Origin: a virus
Direction: 5' to 3' (one strand)
Virus record (IMG/VR): IMGVR_UViG_3300042924_005066
Location: 1 to 25,281 of that record
Length of the DNA: 25,281 nucleotides
In this document: piece after piece, positions 7,049 through 14,197 of the stretch
Layout of the letters: every line of letters begins with the position of its first letter
Numbering within the stretch: the first letter of the stretch is position 1
Program-made: the position numbers and the translations under genes
The notes under the pieces: model-generated
What the model saw: the letters and a program-made list of their open reading frames with translations, nothing else
What the model was told of the DNA's origin: nothing
Databases searched by the model: none

Positions 7049-7071
7049 GGGGGTAACACTTTATTACCCCC
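7049..7071 (-). promoter_or_regulatory. stem-loop abutting the endolysin start codon
   Basis: A perfect 8-bp inverted repeat (GGGGGTAA / TTACCCCC) with a 7-nt loop ends at the base immediately before the endolysin ATG. In the message the five C residues touch AUG. No U-tract follows, so it is not a normal terminator. It could block ribosome entry, as the early-transcript hairpin does at T4 gene e, or mark an mRNA processing site. Confidence 0.55.
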
Positions 7072-7087
7072 AATCATACACAAAATT

Positions 7088-7213
7088 TTATTTACCTTGC
7101 CCGCGCATTTTTTTGCGTCCGTGATTAGGAAGGCTGTGTTGACCCTGGCCTTGACGCGTTTTCTTGGGCTTGGACTCAAGTTTGACGGATGAAGATGATT
7201 TGGGTTTTGCCAT
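7088..7213 (-). CDS. small very basic protein
   Basis: A 41-residue ORF from ATG 7211-7213 to TAA 7088-7090, beginning MAKPKSSSSVKLESK and ending HGRKKMRGQGK. It has about 13 Lys/Arg against one Glu, with many Gly and Gln, so it is probably disordered and nucleic-acid binding. It resembles tiny basic proteins I recall from marine cyanophages (PKKTRQG.....PNHGRK....GQG pattern). It sits 18 bases after another basic protein on the same strand and just before the endolysin. A role in DNA condensation or packaging is an inference. Confidence 0.55.
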   Translation of the reverse strand: MAKPKSSSSVKLESKPKKTRQGQGQHSLPNHGRKKMRGQGK

Positions 7214-7231
7214 GACAGGAGTGAGTTGGCG

Positions 7232-7531
7232 CTACCACTTTACTTTGTGGGACCAGTACCTGGCAGACATGATGTCGGGGTTCGAATCTTGGGCGTTATG
7301 TCTTGCGTAATATGACTTTTTCCTTGCTTTTTCTTTGGCACTGGTCGGATTTTTCCCAGCGCCCTCAACGCCCTGTTGGCCGAACCGAATAATCTTTTCC
7401 TCTCCTCCCTTGCAGGCTTTGACAACATGGGACTTGGTGGGATGCCCAGGTGTACGGCGAGGCTTGTTACACGCCATTTTGTCCTTAGCAATCTTGGCTG
7501 CAGCCGCTGCTTTTTTATGTTTTTCAGCCAT
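7232..7531 (-). CDS. DUF6321-like small basic protein
   Basis: A 99-residue basic protein. After an Ala/Lys-rich helix (1-20) comes a conserved-looking core: KPRRTPGHPTKSHVVKACKGG, KIIRFGQQGVEGAGKNP, KARKKSYYARHN and a C-terminal MSARYWSHKVKW. This order (RTPGHPTKSHVVK, IRFGQQG, ARH, YW..KVKW) matches what I remember as DUF6321, found in phages and large eukaryotic viruses; the match is from memory. The function is unknown; the positive charge and short length suggest nucleic-acid contact. Its ATG overlaps the stop of the 855-residue gene (TAATG), so it is co-translated with a virion-type protein. Confidence 0.6.
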   Translation of the reverse strand: MAEKHKKAAAAAKIAKDKMACNKPRRTPGHPTKSHVVKACKGGEEKIIRFGQQGVEGAGKNPTSAKEKARKKSYYARHNAQDSNPDIMSARYWSHKVKW

Positions 7532-10098
7532 TAGAGTCCTTTAAACATTGAAGTGAACTCACCCAAAATTTGTGTGCCTGTCTTTGATTTGTAATCAGTT
7601 TCTTCATCTTCATCATCCAATCCTAATCTGAAGAAACTTGCCGAAGTATCACCACCTTCCTCTTTGCTTCCTGTTGTTCCCTCATCAAAGAAACTTTCGA
7701 TTGTGCCAAGAGAAGCAAAGGGGTCACTCAAGTCAAGGCCGTATGACTGCAGTGCCTTGTCGCTGCCAGCCTTGGTGAGGATTGTTTGTTCAGACCTGTC
7801 TAAATCTGGAAAGAAGTTATTGTAAAACTCATCTTCTGTACCCTGGTAACCAGCGGACTGGAACGTTTTATACAGTTCAGTTTGTGGTGTTGCCATTTCA
7901 TCTTTATAATCCTCTGGCCGCTCAATGTAAGTAAGGCCAAGAACTTGCTGTGTTGGGCGTTGACGTTTTTCATTTAAATATTTAATTTGCTCACGAATAT
8001 CCTGGGCCGAACCTGTGCGTAATGTTTCGACCACATACTGTTTTAATTCATCCACTGTTCCCTTGAAGTCAGTCAAACCATACCTTTGCAGAACCTCTTG
8101 CCAGCTTGATTTGTCATTGGGGTCTAAGCCACGGAGCATCTCATCGGCAAATTCTTCCGGAGTAATGAATTGACCGAAGACAGATCCCTGGCGCAAAGCT
8201 TCTTCTTTCAGAGAAGGCAAAATGTTGTTATAGATTTGATCTTGGACCTTGCCTGCATTCAAAATATCTTCAGCCGCGTCATAACCCAAGCCTTGTCCTT
8301 TGATTTGAAAATGCATACGAGCAAAGGCATCTTTGTCGTTTAAATTGACACCAAAACGATAAGCTTGTTGTGCCCAATACGGATCACCCTTCTTGGCGGC
8401 TTCCCAATCCTGGGCAACACTTTGTGCTTGGTTTGTATATATTGTTTGCCTTGCCTTATCCCCAGTGGGATTAAAGTAAAAATCTGCGTTGAAATAACGA
8501 TCATTATTGGCTTTAATTTGATCCAGGTATTGATTAGCACGTAGGTTTGCGACAAGACTTACTGCATTAACCATGTCCTGGGTTTGGAATGGGTTTTGTT
8601 CTTCTTGTCTAATATCAAGATACTCAACAAATTCATCCATCGAACGCGCCGTATTAAAGCGCGGAATTAAATATTCATCAATAAAGTTTCTTGCAAAGTC
8701 GCCTTCAATTTTTATCTTCTCTTCCGCTTCAGAATTTGTATAGCCAAGCTCCAGGTCTTGTTCATATCGTTTCTTTAGTTCGCCATCAAACCATTGCTGC
8801 CAGTTATAGGTCGCATTATTGCGAATACCTGTAATATTTTGAAGGCTTTTTTCTAGGGATTCTTCGGCTTTGCCTGCGGACGTAAAGGAAAGCAATCCGC
8901 CAACTCCCGTATCGCCAAGGATCGCGTTGCTTAATTCATTGTTGATATTCATAATTTCACTGAAGCCGCCAAAGCCGCCCATTAAACCGAGCATTTCTTC
9001 CTTGGCTTTGGCTTGTTTCATTTCTTCGATTGTCTGTTTGAGAACATCCTGGGTTAAGGCACCAAATTTTTTAACGTCCACAGTGGCTTTTTCGCCAACA
9101 GCTTCATTGAGCGCATCTTCTAATTGTGTGATGCCATAGCCTGCATTAATGTTGTAATTTAAACTGACTTGCCTATCCTCTGGCCGTTCTGAAATGCGGA
9201 ATAGTGTAACAAATTCATCGGGTTTGGTTACGTCCAGATAATTGTCTTTGGCTAATTTGATCCAGTAGGGATCATCTCGCTTGGCTTTATTCCACTCGGC
9301 AGCAATTTCTGGAATGTTCAAAAGACGATTTGTTTGGGTTGTCGTATCAATGCCGAGCTGTAAATCACGGACTGCTTGAAGATCCTGGTCCGTTGGTTTT
9401 TTCTCGACGTAACCAGTAGCAGCAGAGGTCGCTTCTGGTGCGTTACCACGGAAACCAGCTGGTTTACCCTGGGATGTGTAATGTTGCAAGTAGTAACCAT
9501 TTTCGCCATATCTTTCGGTGACATCAATATCATCGTTGGAAACAGCGGCCTTCCATTCTTGTTCAACTTGAGGGTATGTCTGCTTGTAATACTTGGGATC
9601 AAAATCACCATACAAAGGTTTAGCGCCTAAGTTTGTATTCCATGTTTGAAGTTTTTCCGTACGATAAAAAGTTTTGTATTGCTCTTCTAAATCTTTTTTA
9701 ACGGCTGCATCAATACCGTCGAGATTTCGTATTAATGTGCGTTGAGAAGTGTAATCTCCGCCTTTTGTTGTTCCAGCGGCTGAAACGGTTTTATCATATG
9801 CAGCGTTCAAAGATTGGTTTTTTGTATTTAATGCTGTGTTAGTTGCGTTTTCTTTTGCATTATTTTTATTCATCAGGTCTCGGTTTCGGTTGCCCTCGGT
9901 ATCATCTACATATTTATGATGAGTTTCCGTTCCCGTTGCGACACAATGTCCGAGAAACCATCTCGTACATACAGTGACAGGATAGTTAACCCTAACTTGT
10001 TGAGTGGTTGAATAATCAGTTTTTAAGTTTGTAGGATAATCCGTCTTTTCGTATGAAACATTCCACTTTCGTTTTATCGCGTCGTAATAAAGGCCCAC
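7531..10098 (-). CDS. large virion-type protein with repeated module
   Basis: An 855-residue protein, the largest in the window. It is mostly helical and polar (Asn, Gln, Asp, Tyr rich), with a Gly-rich hydrophobic patch at about 370-380 (GLMGGFGGF) and an acidic disordered C-terminus. A module recurs at about 164-218 (FDPKYYKQTYPQVEQEWKAA ... GYYLQHYTSQGK), 262-312 (PEIAAEWNKAKRDDPYW ... RISERP) and 537-603 (FNADFYFNP ... VAQDWEAAKKGDPYW ... HFQIKGQG). The first copy resembles the F-D-x-x-Y-Y-x-x-x-x-P-D-V repeats of bacterial surface proteins. Size and position suggest an internal, ejected or tail virion protein, but no enzymatic motif is seen. The start is GTG 10096-10098, overlapping the HNH stop by one base. 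Confidence 0.65.
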   Translation of the reverse strand: MGLYYDAIKRKWNVSYEKTDYPTNLKTDYSTTQQVRVNYPVTVCTRWFLGHCVATGTETHHKYVDDTEGNRNRDLMNKNNAKENATNTALNTKNQSLNAAYDKTVSAAGTTKGGDYTSQRTLIRNLDGIDAAVKKDLEEQYKTFYRTEKLQTWNTNLGAKPLYGDFDPKYYKQTYPQVEQEWKAAVSNDDIDVTERYGENGYYLQHYTSQGKPAGFRGNAPEATSAATGYVEKKPTDQDLQAVRDLQLGIDTTTQTNRLLNIPEIAAEWNKAKRDDPYWIKLAKDNYLDVTKPDEFVTLFRISERPEDRQVSLNYNINAGYGITQLEDALNEAVGEKATVDVKKFGALTQDVLKQTIEEMKQAKAKEEMLGLMGGFGGFSEIMNINNELSNAILGDTGVGGLLSFTSAGKAEESLEKSLQNITGIRNNATYNWQQWFDGELKKRYEQDLELGYTNSEAEEKIKIEGDFARNFIDEYLIPRFNTARSMDEFVEYLDIRQEEQNPFQTQDMVNAVSLVANLRANQYLDQIKANNDRYFNADFYFNPTGDKARQTIYTNQAQSVAQDWEAAKKGDPYWAQQAYRFGVNLNDKDAFARMHFQIKGQGLGYDAAEDILNAGKVQDQIYNNILPSLKEEALRQGSVFGQFITPEEFADEMLRGLDPNDKSSWQEVLQRYGLTDFKGTVDELKQYVVETLRTGSAQDIREQIKYLNEKRQRPTQQVLGLTYIERPEDYKDEMATPQTELYKTFQSAGYQGTEDEFYNNFFPDLDRSEQTILTKAGSDKALQSYGLDLSDPFASLGTIESFFDEGTTGSKEEGGDTSASFFRLGLDDEDEETDYKSKTGTQILGEFTSMFKGL

Positions 10099-10469
10099 TA
10101 TCCAGCCGCAAATCTAGGAGCAGTCGTATCAATATTATAAACAAAAATATCAATTACCTCCTGTGACATCCAGGCTTTAATGCGAGTGTACTTTTCTTCT
10201 GTGAAATAAGATTGTTGACGATACCACTCTTCCATCTTTGCGCTTGCCTTATTTGTGTTACAACGACGGCATGCGGGAATCAAGTTATTTCTATTGCTTG
10301 AACCAGAACGGAAGCGGGGGATAATGTGATCAAGGGATGTGGCTTCATCTCCGCAATAGCCACACTTACAATCCCAGGCTTCGTAAATAGACTGTCGATA
10401 ACGTTTCTTTGCTAACTTTGGAGTTAATTCAATGAGCAGGGCGAGGGGATCCTGTTCACTATTGAACAT
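10098..10469 (-). CDS. HNH endonuclease
   Basis: A 123-residue HNH nuclease. Zinc-type cysteine pairs are C36-x2-C39 and C67-x2-C70. The core contains LDHIIPRFRSG with the general-base His48, NRNNL with Asn62, and CNTNK where the final residue is Asn rather than His. Such proteins cut DNA and may be homing endonucleases or packaging or takeover nucleases. The gene overlaps the GTG of the large virion gene by one base (TAGTG), so it is embedded in that transcription unit rather than inserted as an obvious parasite. The C-terminal region (about 75-123) is probably helical and DNA-contacting. Confidence 0.85.
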   Translation of the reverse strand: MFNSEQDPLALLIELTPKLAKKRYRQSIYEAWDCKCGYCGDEATSLDHIIPRFRSGSSNRNNLIPACRRCNTNKASAKMEEWYRQQSYFTEEKYTRIKAWMSQEVIDIFVYNIDTTAPRFAAG

Positions 10470-10536
10470 GCTCTTTAGTTGCCGTTATCTAATTTTAATT
10501 TCCCCACATTTGTATCCAACCACAACAAAAAGATAA

Positions 10537-10581
10537 AAGGTATCTTAAGAGTCTTGACAGATCGAACAAGGCGGATACCTT
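10537..10581 (+). promoter_or_regulatory. sigma70-type promoter flanked by inverted repeat
   Basis: A perfect consensus -35 (TTGACA, 10554-10559) is followed after 16 bases by TACCTT (10576-10581) as -10. An exact 8-bp inverted repeat, AAGGTATC (10537-10544) and GATACCTT (10574-10581), brackets the -35, and its right arm covers the -10. The half-sites are centred 37 bases apart. This looks like an operator or a looped repressor site for the HTH gene starting at 10607. Transcription would begin near 10588. Confidence 0.55.
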
Positions 10582-10606
10582 ATGAAAGCACGCGTCTTCT
10601 CGCGCC

Positions 10607-10825
10607 ATGACCAAAGTCAGGGGCTGGGTCCCCGTTCAACGTGCCGAAGAACTCCTCGGCATTGACCGTCAAACCCTCTTCAAATACCGCGACAACGGAA
10701 CCCTCAAGTTGGGTCCGCATTTCGCCGCGTTCCCAGAAACCCGTTCACGTGACGGTTACCGCTGGAACGTGGAAGCGGTTAGGAAACAGCTGCGAAAGAG
10801 CGGGGAGCTGCCAGTGTCTGCTTAA
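10607..10825 (+). CDS. small excisionase-like helix-turn-helix protein
   Basis: A 72-residue protein with a helix-turn-helix at about 8-28 (VPVQRAEELLGIDRQTLFKY), a wing (GTLKLGPHF, SRDGYRWN) and a final helix (VEAVRKQLRK). Size and shape match excisionase or MerR-like recombination directionality factors and small phage repressors. Its promoter carries an inverted repeat, which suggests autoregulation. The neighbouring convergent ORF looks like a degenerate tyrosine recombinase, so an original integrase-excisionase pair is a reasonable idea. The last 47 bases overlap that convergent ORF. A strong intrinsic terminator lies 112 bases downstream, making this a self-contained unit. Confidence 0.7.
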   Translation: MTKVRGWVPVQRAEELLGIDRQTLFKYRDNGTLKLGPHFAAFPETRSRDGYRWNVEAVRKQLRKSGELPVSA

Positions 10826-11201
10826 AGCGCTGGTAATGGCCCTTGCGTAGGCGATGTGCCAACATCAAATCAGTGACGTTCAAGGCAATGTCTTGATATG
10901 CCATTGAACGATACAGAGACGAACAAAGGGACTGCCAAGAGTCTTGCTGAACGCAAGGCTCTTTTTCTTTTAGTCCAAATAAAACAACCCACTGTGGATG
11001 CAATGGGGAAACAGAACGCTTTCGACTGGTCGTATAGATTGTTCCCCCTGGTCCCCAGGAGAATCCACTTAAATCCTCTGGCTTTAGACCGAAGGTTGCA
11101 ACCATTCCGTAAAGCCAGGCTACGTCTTTTGTTTTTCGATTTGAGATCAGCTGAAAGTACTCATCCACAATCCGCTGATCAACAGGCGGGTGCTGTGACA
11201 T
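10779..11201 (-). CDS. degenerate tyrosine-recombinase-like protein
   Basis: 140 residues. YGMVATFGLKPED (about 31-43), a strand followed by RKRSVSPLHPQW and then a short C-terminal helical part resemble the catalytic domain of cyanobacterial and cyanophage integrases, where the matching blocks read roughly YGMxAxxGLRPHE and GSRxVxPLYPEW. The catalytic Arg of the first block is Lys40 here. The R-H-x-x-R block is replaced by something like DLMLAHRLR, and no catalytic Tyr follows, so strand exchange should be impossible. It may be an integrase relic or a DNA-binding derivative. The 47-base overlap with the HTH gene and the opposing terminator inside it lower my confidence that it is expressed. 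Confidence 0.45.
   Translation of the reverse strand: MSQHPPVDQRIVDEYFQLISNRKTKDVAWLYGMVATFGLKPEDLSGFSWGPGGTIYTTSRKRSVSPLHPQWVVLFGLKEKEPCVQQDSWQSLCSSLYRSMAYQDIALNVTDLMLAHRLRKGHYQRFKQTLAAPRSFAAVS
10937..10971 (+). terminator. intrinsic terminator of the HTH unit
   Basis: Left arm AAGAGTCTTGC (10937-10947), loop TGAAC and right arm GCAAGGCTCTT (10953-10963) pair over 11 positions with one G-U. They are followed by a T-rich tail, giving TTTTTCTTTT overall at 10962-10971. It is correctly oriented to end plus-strand transcripts from the promoter at 10554. It lies within the opposing recombinase-like ORF. Confidence 0.75.
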
Positions 11202-11256
11202 GGTTGAGGTGTACTGGATGGCCCGACCATAACAGTCGACTTATCCAGGGCGCTAG

Positions 11257-11297
11257 GGAAAAAGAAAAGCCTTAATAAGTCTCGTGAGACTTAATAT
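11257..11297 (-). terminator. candidate terminator after the late structural operon
   Basis: An 8-bp perfect inverted repeat TAAGTCTC / GAGACTTA (11276-11283 and 11286-11293) with outer partial pairing is followed, in the minus direction, by TTAAGGCTTTTCTTTTTCC. It lies about 35 bases past the stop of the last gene of the long structural run. The U-tract starts several bases after the stem, so efficiency is uncertain. The palindrome could alternatively be an operator. Confidence 0.5.
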
Positions 11298-11326
11298 AAG
11301 TATACATTATTAAGAATTTGTAACAC

Positions 11327-11548
11327 TTAAGAAGGTGTTATTCCACTTGCAAAGGCATACCACGCCAAGCCAATTGCTTCCATTGTGGAAATTTCTCCAG
11401 AAGCATAAGGCAAATTAATCACATCTCCTACGTGATAAACAGTAGGAATGCCACTGGCTTGAATTTCACTCAAGCCGTATTTCCGAATATCAACTTGTTC
11501 TTCTGAAAGAATAAAAGTTCCGTCGACGATATCTCCAAAGTTAGACAT
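11327..11548 (-). CDS. small hypothetical protein ending the structural operon
   Basis: 73 residues, acidic to neutral, with a beta-rich middle (GTFILSEEQVDIRKYGLSEI, VYHVGDVINLPYASGE) and a C-terminal helix (MEAIGLAWYAFASGI). It is not recognised. The start overlaps the stop of the 522-residue virion gene (TAATG), so it is co-translated and probably structural or assembly-related. A small inverted repeat TAACAC/GTGTTA (11321-11340) spans its stop codon. Confidence 0.6.
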   Translation of the reverse strand: MSNFGDIVDGTFILSEEQVDIRKYGLSEIQASGIPTVYHVGDVINLPYASGEISTMEAIGLAWYAFASGITPS

Positions 11549-13116
11549 TAGACCCCCGGGCGACCTCCTGTTGACGGATTGTATTGCTCACCGTTCTTGT
11601 CATACATCCTAAAACCAGACATCAATACAAATGTAGACGGCACATTAAATAACTTCTGCATCATCGGCATCATCATTGGTGCCTGGCAGTTATACGGAGG
11701 AACATCCATGATTGATAAGCCGCGCTCGGTCAATCGATACGCTGATGTTTCATTTTCTTTTATGGTGTCCTCCACTAGTTTTTGCTCCCATTCCACGATG
11801 CTTCCCATCTCGACCGGCAAGTCAGAAGGCTCAGGGGGGAAGACGTTCTCCATAAACTTCATTGCATAAATATGTTTGCAATAACGGAGTTCATCAAGAA
11901 GCGGCGTCCAAAAGTCTGTCAAAGATGTGATGGTGTGTGAACCATCTGGATTTAACGATGTGGTGTAGTCTTCGTATAGCGGCATGCCTTCTGCCCTTGC
12001 ACCTTCCAGTGAAGGAAGCGGTGTGTTGCGAAGGAATGTTTTACCAAAATCTCGAAACACGCCAGGATTATCCCTGAGTGCTCGTGGATCAGTTGATGTA
12101 TTTGGAGTGACTGTCGGAGGAACGTTATATTCAGGTGATGGTGAAACCACGCGCATATTTCGGTTGACCGTTGCACTGGTCATTGCACTGTTATCGACCA
12201 CACCACGGAGCGTCATGACTTCATATCGACCAGGCTTGATAACAGAAACGTTGGTTCGTGGGAATACCTTTTTATTGTTGCTTCCCAACTCCATCATGTA
12301 TGCGTAATCACGACGCGTGAAGTCCTGGCAGGAACAGCAATAACGCGTACCTGTCATCAAGTAACGGCCCACGGAAGGTGGGCGGGTAGCCGGAGTACGG
12401 AATACACCGTCAGGTGTAGCTTCCACGGAGCCTTGCTTCTGTAGTTTTAAGACGCCTGTGGCCTCGTTCGTTGATACCAAAACGGCTTGTACATAGCCGT
12501 ATCGCTTTTGTGTTGTTGGATCAATCGTGTCTTTTGTAATGGGCGTCCCGCCGACTGAAACAATGCGATCCTCAAGAATCTCACCGTTGATTGGATACTG
12601 CTTGGGGATTGGTCCAACGGGTGGAATAAACAAAGGAGCAGGCAATGGAGTGGCAGGGCTCCAATCTCCGCTTATGGTCACGTACCAATAGTCTTCATCT
12701 TCGGTGACAGACAAGATTGGAGACGGATCACCATCTTTGTCGCGGACATTATCAAACCGCAAACTTCCCGCAACACGCACTCCGGCCCAGTGCATGCACA
12801 TATCCTTGTTGTTTGTCGGAAAGCCCTGAAAGATTCCTGGGATCTTGGGGGGATTAGCGCCAGGGGCAACAGTGGTCCCTGGAGGGAGGGGAATGAAATA
12901 ATCAAATGGATAGCTGTAGTTCTTGTTGACGCTTGTATTGCAGTAAATTTCAAAGCCGCGCCGCCAGCGCGACCAAGCAGACTCCCGGTTAGACGAATAG
13001 ATCGAATCAGGAACAGATCCTTTAGAAAATTCTGTCCTGATTGGTTGTACGTTTTTAGGTTCGAAAATCGTGGTCCTGGCGAACTCGCCAAAGGAATTAC
13101 CACTCTTTTTCGCCAT
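11548..13116 (-). CDS. virion structural protein, 522 residues
   Basis: A large beta-rich, Pro- and Asn-rich protein with no signal peptide. Landmarks are RWRRGFEIYCNTS (about 50-63), long Pro/Gly loops, and a cysteine cluster RYCCSCQDFTRRDYAY around residue 265 that could bind a metal. The C-terminus is Met/Pro-rich (APMMMPMMQKLF) and ends in a Gly-rich tail. I infer a tail or tail-tube/baseplate-like structural protein from its size and its place in the late operon, but it belongs to no family I can name. It starts two bases after the previous stop and ends in an overlap with the next gene. Confidence 0.65.
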   Translation of the reverse strand: MAKKSGNSFGEFARTTIFEPKNVQPIRTEFSKGSVPDSIYSSNRESAWSRWRRGFEIYCNTSVNKNYSYPFDYFIPLPPGTTVAPGANPPKIPGIFQGFPTNNKDMCMHWAGVRVAGSLRFDNVRDKDGDPSPILSVTEDEDYWYVTISGDWSPATPLPAPLFIPPVGPIPKQYPINGEILEDRIVSVGGTPITKDTIDPTTQKRYGYVQAVLVSTNEATGVLKLQKQGSVEATPDGVFRTPATRPPSVGRYLMTGTRYCCSCQDFTRRDYAYMMELGSNNKKVFPRTNVSVIKPGRYEVMTLRGVVDNSAMTSATVNRNMRVVSPSPEYNVPPTVTPNTSTDPRALRDNPGVFRDFGKTFLRNTPLPSLEGARAEGMPLYEDYTTSLNPDGSHTITSLTDFWTPLLDELRYCKHIYAMKFMENVFPPEPSDLPVEMGSIVEWEQKLVEDTIKENETSAYRLTERGLSIMDVPPYNCQAPMMMPMMQKLFNVPSTFVLMSGFRMYDKNGEQYNPSTGGRPGV

Positions 13117-13118
13117 GA

Positions 13119-13898
13119 TCAGAAGAAGCCGCCTTCTGCAATCACGTGAGCACCAGGAATATACCCGGAAACATTGGGGCCGTCGGGGAACACGCCAACG
13201 TAAATGCGGTCGCCACGCTCCAGGTAAAAACCCTTATTACGCAGAGGAGCTGTGGCGCCAAGACCGTTGGTGTTGCCTGCTTGAACAACGGGGGTGGCCA
13301 GCTGGGGCATTACGTCCGAACAGTCGACCACGCCGCTATCGGCAGGGACAGTTTTTGCGAACAGTAGCCTGTAATCACCAGAAGCCGGAATCGGAGTCGT
13401 GGTACCACGCGTGTGGTAGAACGCAAAAGTTACGGAGGGCTTGTAGCCGTAGTTAACACCGTTATAGGTGAAGCCTGTTGCGGTGCCGCCAGAGTAAAGC
13501 AGTGCAGTGTTGACGCCCGTCAGTGTGGCTGCACCGGTGTAGGTGTAGTAACCGACGCCACTTGCGGGGGCTGTGCCAACAACAGTGGCGGAGGATACGT
13601 AGACAATCTGTCCGCTAATCAACGAGATGACGGTGCCAGACGTTGCAGCGTTAACAGTGTAATCAGCGGGACGATGAAAATCATTGCGGACAATCGTAAT
13701 AGAATCCACAACACCGCCATTGTTATTATCTTCGCTTAGAGATGCATCCATGTCGACGAGCACGGAAGGCGCTTGACCACCCTGCACAAACAATGTGTTG
13801 GAGGCCGCGCTGCCAACTGTCTGCGTTGTGACACGCACAGAGTCAAACAAAGGCCTGTCTACAAGCAGAGGCTGCTTATTAGTTGCAGTACTCGACAC
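13119..13898 (-). CDS. beta-rich virion structural protein, 259 residues
   Basis: Thr/Val/Gly/Ser-rich protein with many short beta strands and few charges. It contains DSITIVRNDFHRPADYTV (about 66-83), a run of VNTALLYSGGTATGFTYNG type and a C-terminal FYLERGDRIYVGV. The composition is typical of phage tail or decoration proteins. The start is GTG (13896-13898); the frame contains no better upstream ATG, and a GCGGTG lies upstream. It is directly followed by the 522-residue gene with a two-base gap, so the two probably form part of the same substructure. Confidence 0.65.
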   Translation of the reverse strand: MSSTATNKQPLLVDRPLFDSVRVTTQTVGSAASNTLFVQGGQAPSVLVDMDASLSEDNNNGGVVDSITIVRNDFHRPADYTVNAATSGTVISLISGQIVYVSSATVVGTAPASGVGYYTYTGAATLTGVNTALLYSGGTATGFTYNGVNYGYKPSVTFAFYHTRGTTTPIPASGDYRLLFAKTVPADSGVVDCSDVMPQLATPVVQAGNTNGLGATAPLRNKGFYLERGDRIYVGVFPDGPNVSGYIPGAHVIAEGGFF

Positions 13899-13930
13899 GT
13901 TTTTACACCGCTTTTTTGTTAATTATAGCG

Positions 13931-14197
13931 TTAGGTTCCGCGACCCGATAACGCCATAAACGTTTCAAAGTTTTTTGGAAGACGCATTTTGCTTTCAAAC
14001 AAGGCTTCTGGATTATTTTGCAGAGCCAAGAAGGTTTGAAAGTAAGTGCCGTCTTCTGCGTCAGGGCTAAATTTAAATCTCTTCTGTGCCAAATAATCAG
14101 CAACCTCTTGGGGACGGTCGCGATATTCGCTAAGCCCCGCTGAATAAACTTCCCCGGGAAGATAATTTGCGTCTAAGTATTCAGAAAAACGCGCCAT
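13931..14197 (-). CDS. small hypothetical protein
   Basis: 88 residues, helical and charged: MARFSEYLDANYLPG, then YRDRPQEVADYLAQKRFKFSPD, FQTFLALQNNPEALFE and NFETFMALSGRGT. No known motif is seen. The start codon overlaps the stop of the transglycosylase-like gene (TAATG), implying coupled translation, so a virion or connector role near the murein hydrolase is a reasonable guess only. Confidence 0.6.
   Translation of the reverse strand: MARFSEYLDANYLPGEVYSAGLSEYRDRPQEVADYLAQKRFKFSPDAEDGTYFQTFLALQNNPEALFESKMRLPKNFETFMALSGRGT

Noticed and set aside
7240-7491. Alternative minus-strand frame within the DUF6321-like gene
   Set aside because: Its product lacks any pattern, while the other frame shows a clear conserved-looking core.
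10898-11275. 125-residue plus-strand open frame across the recombinase-like ORF
   Set aside because: It reads straight through the strong intrinsic terminator, has no ribosome site and resembles nothing.
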